Assembly: GCA_934434905.1 (NCBI GenBank)
Contig: CAKSAI010000079.1
Location: forward strand, 1 to 11,240
DNA from: an uncultured Lachnospiraceae bacterium
GTDB lineage: Bacteria > Bacillota > Clostridia > Lachnospirales > Lachnospiraceae
Reading direction: 5' to 3'
DNA length: 11,240 nt
The notes below the pieces were generated by a model. It searched no databases. It was not told the origin of the DNA and saw nothing but the letters and a program-made list of their open reading frames with translations. This document shows positions 8,801-11,240 of the stretch, piece by piece; positions within the stretch are counted from its first letter, which is position 1; each line of letters starts with the position of its first letter. The translations under genes and the position numbers were made by a program.

Positions 8801-9164
8801 TCTGCCCGGCAGGCAGATACACATTCTGCACATTCCCGTTACAAATAAAATTCACATAAGAATCCACCATTTCTGAGTAATGAACCGTCACCGTCGACTG
8901 ACGGCTGCTCTGAGCATTTACCGCCCATACAATCCCGGAAGTTTCCCCTTCCGGCTTGTCCTCCCCCAGCGTCACGCACTGGCCACCAGACGCCTTGGAA
9001 TCCTTTTTGATTTTTCCAAATAGGATTTGTCCATCCTCTGCCTCTAAAATGAAGTTTTCTGTCCCGGACGCTTCCCCTTCCGCCCGCACAAAATCCGCGG
9101 GTTCATACCAAATGCTGGCAGCAAGCAGAACCAACGCCAGCAAAAAAGCTGCTGTTCTCTTCAT
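5844..9164 (-). CDS. Membrane-anchored multi-module carbohydrate-binding protein (no catalytic domain)
   Basis: 1106 residues from the ATG at 9164, chosen because it begins a clean signal peptide (MKRTAAFLLALVLLAAS, cleavage possibly after VRA near residue 28) with AGGAG and AAGG upstream; the open frame extends to 9272 but that part looks noncoding. The mature protein is built from beta-sandwich modules: A1 (about 40-154), B1 (168-309), A2 (321-435), B2 (449-590), then three CBM6/35-like repeats C1 (603-730), C2 (750-877), C3 (897-1024). C modules share YEAE(N/D)A, YSGTGFVGNID, TGWGNF and a closing HNAELD(F/Y)IE. A 24-residue transmembrane helix (about 1072-1095) and a basic tail KQRKKDG end the protein. 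I see no glycosidase, protease or sortase (LPXTG) signature. The likely role is to capture glycans at the cell surface for the adjacent importer, loosely analogous to surface glycan-binding proteins of Bacteroidetes. That role is inference; the repeat architecture and anchoring are read directly. Confidence 0.88.
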   Translation of the reverse strand: MKRTAAFLLALVLLAASIWYEPADFVRAEGEASGTENFILEAEDGQILFGKIKKDSKASGGQCVTLGEDKPEGETSGIVWAVNAQSSRQSTVTVHYSEMVDSYVNFICNGNVQNVYLPAGQNRVQVQAGLAEGVNQLMLLYSQGGPIVLDRLSLEDEGISLVHEEPLKVSETQTFYFSRNARINMGKPDAGAGAVSGTCVAGLTYNSGNGITSSAHVEFDNVYAANDGIYQLIVFVAADAGNNVEVCVNGQSFVLPVNLPQGKDNFVNGAGERSHAVVRCQLYAGNNQVLVRGAENTDVKIDMLSAELIHELPERPETANLEAEAGRVYFGKYKRDSSASGGEYVILGEDKPENETSGILWWVNAESNQTAVATVYYVAKADTEIYFVSGSELQTVFLPAGRTSRRVEIGLSEGVNLLQLLYAAGGPVTVDRVTLDVEGLSLVKEEPLKVSDTQTFYFSRNARINMGKVDGAGDAVSTTCVAGLTYNNGNGIMDSAHVNFDNVHIERDGIYQLIIFAAADAGASIEVCIDGQSQVLPVLLPMGKDSFRNEKDERSHVVLEYRFSAGYHQIAVRGKENSDAKIDMLSVQYLNDGKEPEPNPNRYEAENARLTDVQVKGKGQMYDYGTYSGTGFVGNIDTGSSEVRFPVYVEEAGEYEVYVCYASGVEGVVPTFRIYTGEGYYGEVELTNLTGWGNFGASTVACARVSLKAGNNEIIIKKGQHNAELDYIELGAKVGDYKDPIDKRNGYTRYEAENAKLAGVVKKGQGQEVDYGTYSGTGFVGNIDLGSSEVRFSVQVEREGEYELCLCYASSIEEGTPTFRVFTGEGYYGEVELKNITGWGNFSLNTIASFKVSLRAGNNEIIIKKGQHNAELDFIEVGTRLGDYKAPIDKRNGYTRYEAEDAILTAVLKKGKGQEYDYGTYSGTGFVGNIDTDASEVRFLVQVEQDGEYELCVCYAAGTEGVTPTFHVFTQNGYYGQIELPNVTGWGNFGPDTIAVMKISLKAGENEVIIKKAQHNAELDFIEIGPRTGAYKEPISDGDNSLEFEIEDNNFKALSVARKPVIREEQGFPLRYVITITAGAVLIAAAATVVIILFIKQRKKDGNHEE
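6093..6476 (-). repeat. CBM6/35-like repeat C3 in the multi-CBM gene
   Basis: Third module, same 441-base spacing. It is more diverged at the DNA level than C1 and C2 are from each other over the block I compared (for example near 6110-6160). It has NVTGWGNFG and HNAELDFIEIG. A non-repeated linker of about 45 residues then leads to the transmembrane helix. Confidence 0.83.
6534..6917 (-). repeat. CBM6/35-like repeat C2 in the multi-CBM gene
   Basis: Second of three modules. DNA at 6547-6600 matches 6988-7041 in C1 at all but one of 54 positions, and the linker upstream of each is also near-identical, which points to recent duplication or gene conversion between C1 and C2. Confidence 0.85.
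6975..7358 (-). repeat. CBM6/35-like repeat C1 in the multi-CBM gene
   Basis: First of three modules spaced exactly 147 codons (441 bases) apart. It runs from YEAENARL to AELDYIEL and contains YSGTGFVGNIDTGSSEVRF. It is followed by a linker (GDYKDPIDKRNGYTR) that recurs after C2. Confidence 0.85.
7395..8204 (-). repeat. Double-module repeat unit 2 (A2-B2) in the multi-CBM gene
   Basis: Second copy of the 281-codon double module. The offset to copy 1 is the same at the start (LEAE), middle (TFYFSRNARINMG) and end (KIDMLS), so there is no net insertion or deletion between the copies. Amino-acid divergence is clear but moderate, with some DNA blocks still identical. Confidence 0.85.
8238..9047 (-). 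repeat. Double-module repeat unit 1 (A1-B1) in the multi-CBM gene
   Basis: First copy of a coding repeat whose equivalent positions lie exactly 843 bases (281 codons) from the second copy. Landmarks are LEAE at the start, SGG and LGEDKPE, then TFYFSRNARINMGK, TCVAGLTYN, and a closing KIDMLS. An identical 26-base stretch starts at 8548 here and at 7705 in the second copy. Confidence 0.85.
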
Positions 9165-9234
9165 CTCATCCTTATCTCCTTTCCATTTGTCTACGTTCTG
9201 AAACACTCCTATACAAACTGTGGCGCTCTCCTTT
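9165..9234. other. Intergenic gap between GH127 and multi-CBM genes
   Basis: This is a 70-base spacer containing three purine-rich AGGAG-like boxes, the last of which serves the ATG at 9164. I see no terminator hairpin and no clear promoter, so co-transcription with the GH127 gene is likely. Confidence 0.55.
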
Positions 9235-11100
9235 TCAAACGCGCAGCCACACGCGCATTTCCCCATCACCACGATTGTTCCATATATAATATGGCACCAG
9301 CCGAATCATGGTATTTTGGCGCTCCGGCGGCTGATAGCTATATAAGTGCTCACTCGCTTTCTCGCGGAAACCATCCGCATAAATGATATCCATGGCTTCA
9401 AATACTTCCTCGTGTTTTGCCAGAAGTTTTCCATCCAAAACCAGCTGACTAAGAACACTGCCATTATCTATCTCTTCAGCGCAATAGATGAGATATCCCT
9501 TTTCCACTGCTGTCCTGCCACAGTCATCATTTACCTTAGTAGATGCGTATACAAACCGGGGCTCCATTTCGAAATAGATTTCAATCTCATGGTCATCCTC
9601 CGGTACTCCGAGATCCAGATAGCCAGCTTTTTCCTCCCCCTGATACCTTTTTCCATCAACTCGGCACTCTAAGGCCCATATAGGCTTCTTCACATAGATT
9701 CTACGGCTGCCGGAAGCTTGTAGCGTAATCCGTGCTTCCCAAGGCATATTGCTTGTCATCCTAATTCTTTCGCCCTCAAATTCCGCCTCATTTCCGATCA
9801 AGAGATTCACATAGACGCTCTCCTGGTCATAAGTATAAATATACTGCGACAAACTGCTGATGCAGCGAATAATATTAGTAGGGCAGCATGCGCAGTCAAA
9901 CCATCTTTCTCTATGCCGGCGGGTAAGCGCAAATTCGCTCCGGTAATCCGCAATCTCCGGAATTATTTCCAATGGATTTACATAAAAATATTTTTCTCCA
10001 TCATAAGAAATCCCAGCCAGCAACGCATTGTACAGCACTTTCTCCATGATATCTGCCACAGAAGAATCCGGTTGATTTATCAACATTCCATTCGCCATCA
10101 TAATAGTTCCCACTGCCGCACAGCTCTCGTTATAAGCTAAGTCATTCGGAAGATCATAGGCTGTGGTAAACCGCTCCGTGCAATGTTGGCTTCCAATTCC
10201 GCCGGTGATGTACATCTTCTTTTCTGTCATATTCTTCCATAATTTTTCGACCACCGCTTCCAGCGCGGGATCCTCTTTCACCTCTGCAAGCATCGCCATA
10301 GCTGTGTAGAGATATACCGCTCTCACACAGTGTCCTACCACCTCTTCCTGCTGACGTACCGGCATATGTGCCTGGTGATAATCCAGTTGCAGATACCGAT
10401 TGTTCCTATCTCCCAGTCCGAAGTTCTCCTGTTCCTCAAATACATTACCCTCAGGTCCCCGACACTCGATAAAGCGTTCTGCAAGTTCCAGATATTTCGG
10501 GATTCCGGTACGCTTATACAATCGCAGAAGAGCAATCTCAATTTCTTCATGGCCCGGAAAGATATTTCTGCCCGAATCAATGACTGTATTGTATATGAGA
10601 TCCACATTTTTCATCATAATATCCAGGAAATCTCTTTTTCCGGTTGCCTGCTCATAAGTGATGGCTGCTTCCAGAAAGTGACCACAATTTAATAATTCAT
10701 GTCCATAAGCGAAATCTGTAAAACGTTTATCCGGTTCCTTGATGGTGTAGTAGGTGTTAAGATATCCGTCCGGCTGCTGTGCCTGTCTTAAGAGATCGAT
10801 ACTTTCCTCCAGATTACGCATCACATCTGCGTTCGGATAATTCATCAAGCTGAAGGCCGCTGCCTCCATCCACTTGGCCAGATCATGATCCTGCCACGGA
10901 TATCCGTAGTGTTCCCCCTGTTCCAGCCCCGCTGCAATCCTAAAATTGGCAATACAGTGACTTTTGGGCACGCCTTCGATATCATCGTTCAAGATACGCC
11001 ACTGATATGCCAATACCTTGTCCGAGATAAGCTTCTGTCTCTTGGCCCAGAAATCATCCCTGATCTTTACTGATCTTACTGATGGGTTGTTAAATGACAT
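9235..11100 (-). CDS. GH127 beta-L-arabinofuranosidase (DUF1680 family), cytoplasmic
   Basis: 621 residues from the ATG at 11100 (AAGGGAAG seven bases upstream; the frame extends to 11166 without a ribosome site). Size and sequence match Bifidobacterium longum HypBA1, which removes terminal beta-L-arabinofuranose, e.g. from Araf-beta-1,2-Araf of hydroxyproline-linked arabinosides. The active-site set is complete in residues of this protein: acid/base Glu309 (ERFTTAYDLPND), zinc ligands Glu325 and Cys327 (NESC), and Cys405-Cys406 in DCACCPTN, Cys405 being the expected nucleophile. The spacing from Glu309 to Glu325 and Cys327 equals that in HypBA1. The end (IRLVPYYIWNNRGDGEMRVW) is also family-typical. 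There is no signal peptide, so it acts on imported sugar. It is first in the visible operon, before the multi-CBM gene. GH146 and other DUF1680 relatives are the alternative family; the close match to HypBA1 motifs favours GH127. Confidence 0.94.
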   Translation of the reverse strand: MSFNNPSVRSVKIRDDFWAKRQKLISDKVLAYQWRILNDDIEGVPKSHCIANFRIAAGLEQGEHYGYPWQDHDLAKWMEAAAFSLMNYPNADVMRNLEESIDLLRQAQQPDGYLNTYYTIKEPDKRFTDFAYGHELLNCGHFLEAAITYEQATGKRDFLDIMMKNVDLIYNTVIDSGRNIFPGHEEIEIALLRLYKRTGIPKYLELAERFIECRGPEGNVFEEQENFGLGDRNNRYLQLDYHQAHMPVRQQEEVVGHCVRAVYLYTAMAMLAEVKEDPALEAVVEKLWKNMTEKKMYITGGIGSQHCTERFTTAYDLPNDLAYNESCAAVGTIMMANGMLINQPDSSVADIMEKVLYNALLAGISYDGEKYFYVNPLEIIPEIADYRSEFALTRRHRERWFDCACCPTNIIRCISSLSQYIYTYDQESVYVNLLIGNEAEFEGERIRMTSNMPWEARITLQASGSRRIYVKKPIWALECRVDGKRYQGEEKAGYLDLGVPEDDHEIEIYFEMEPRFVYASTKVNDDCGRTAVEKGYLIYCAEEIDNGSVLSQLVLDGKLLAKHEEVFEAMDIIYADGFREKASEHLYSYQPPERQNTMIRLVPYYIWNNRGDGEMRVWLRV

Positions 11101-11240
11101 ATTGTTTCTTCCCTTTCCATGTTTTTGGCATTTTTCTATGCTACCTATGTCTAATTTTACTGGCATTTTTCAAAAAAAACTATGTTCCATTGTCCTTTTT
11201 TTATATACAAAAGTTACTTTTTGCAAAAATTCCACTTACT
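11101..11240 (-). promoter_or_regulatory. Putative operon leader and promoter region
   Basis: This is an A/T-rich stretch upstream of the first gene. On the minus strand, TATAAA (11205-11200) and the overlapping TATATA (11207-11202) could be a -10 box; TTGCAA (11226-11221) could be a -35 box, but the 15-base spacing is short and the match weak. A 12-base perfect palindrome TTTTTGCAAAAA (11218-11229) overlaps that -35 candidate. No regulator gene is visible, and I recognise no cre or AraR operator. The region may continue past the window. Confidence 0.35.
11126..11171. repeat. Pair of 11-base direct repeats in the leader
   Basis: TGGCATTTTTC occurs at 11126-11136 and again at 11161-11171, 35 bases apart, between the promoter candidate and the GH127 start. 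They could be regulator half-sites or chance in A/T-rich DNA. Confidence 0.4.

Noticed and set aside
6093..9047. Regular repeats considered as a CRISPR array or mobile element
   Set aside because: The repeats are 441 and 843 bases long, in frame and protein-coding, with no short repeat/spacer pattern, transposase or terminal inverted repeats.
404..9234. Transcription terminators or riboswitches between genes
   Set aside because: The gaps are 70 bases or less, or overlaps, and I found no stem-loop with a T-run and no recognisable riboswitch core in them.
9165..9272. Longer N-terminus (36 extra codons) for the multi-CBM protein
   Set aside because: It would overlap the GH127 coding end and bury the clear signal peptide. 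The ATG at 9164 has ribosome-site bases and begins exactly at the signal peptide.
11101..11166. Longer N-terminus (22 extra codons) for GH127
   Set aside because: No ribosome site precedes the ATG at 11166. The ATG at 11100 has one, and the protein then begins where HypBA1-like enzymes begin.

Overview
The window holds seven genes, all on the minus strand and closely packed, so they read as one operon transcribed from right to left. Its theme is L-arabinofuranose-containing glycans. Two exported proteins carry Gram-positive-style lipoprotein signals and a third has a signal peptide plus a C-terminal membrane anchor. There is no outer-membrane (SusC/D) machinery, the sugar ABC transporter lacks its own ATPase, and a GTG/TTG start is used. 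Together these suggest a Firmicute, most likely a gut or rumen Clostridia/Lachnospiraceae-type plant-fibre degrader. That placement is inference; no rRNA or taxonomic marker is present.

Layout in transcription order: (1) a leader with A/T-rich repeats at 11101-11240; (2) a cytoplasmic GH127 beta-L-arabinofuranosidase (11100-9235); (3) a very large membrane-anchored protein made only of carbohydrate-binding-like beta-sandwich modules, arranged as two 281-residue double modules and three 147-residue CBM6/35-like repeats (9164-5844); (4) a lipoprotein sugar-binding protein (5854-4415); (5, 6) two sugar ABC permeases (4403-3516 and 3523-2687); (7) a lipoprotein with an ADP-ribosylglycohydrolase (ARH) fold followed by two carbohydrate-binding-like domains (2655-457); (8) the N-terminal third of a GH51 alpha-L-arabinofuranosidase (403 to the window edge). 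Genes 3-4 and 5-6 overlap by a few bases, and genes 4-5 are almost touching, which indicates translational coupling.

Proposed working model: the multi-CBM protein and the binding lipoprotein capture arabinofuranosyl glycans or glycopeptides at the cell surface, and the permeases import oligosaccharides using an ATPase encoded elsewhere. GH127 (beta-L-Araf) and GH51 (alpha-L-Araf) then take them apart in the cytoplasm. That enzyme pair fits hydroxyproline-rich glycoprotein (extensin-type) arabinosides better than plain pectic arabinan. The ARH-fold lipoprotein is the unusual member. It is predicted to be extracellular, fused to glycan-binding domains, and keeps the metal-binding aspartates of ARH enzymes, so it may be a glycosidase acting on a 1,2-cis pentofuranoside linkage. 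This is the best candidate in the window for an undescribed activity.
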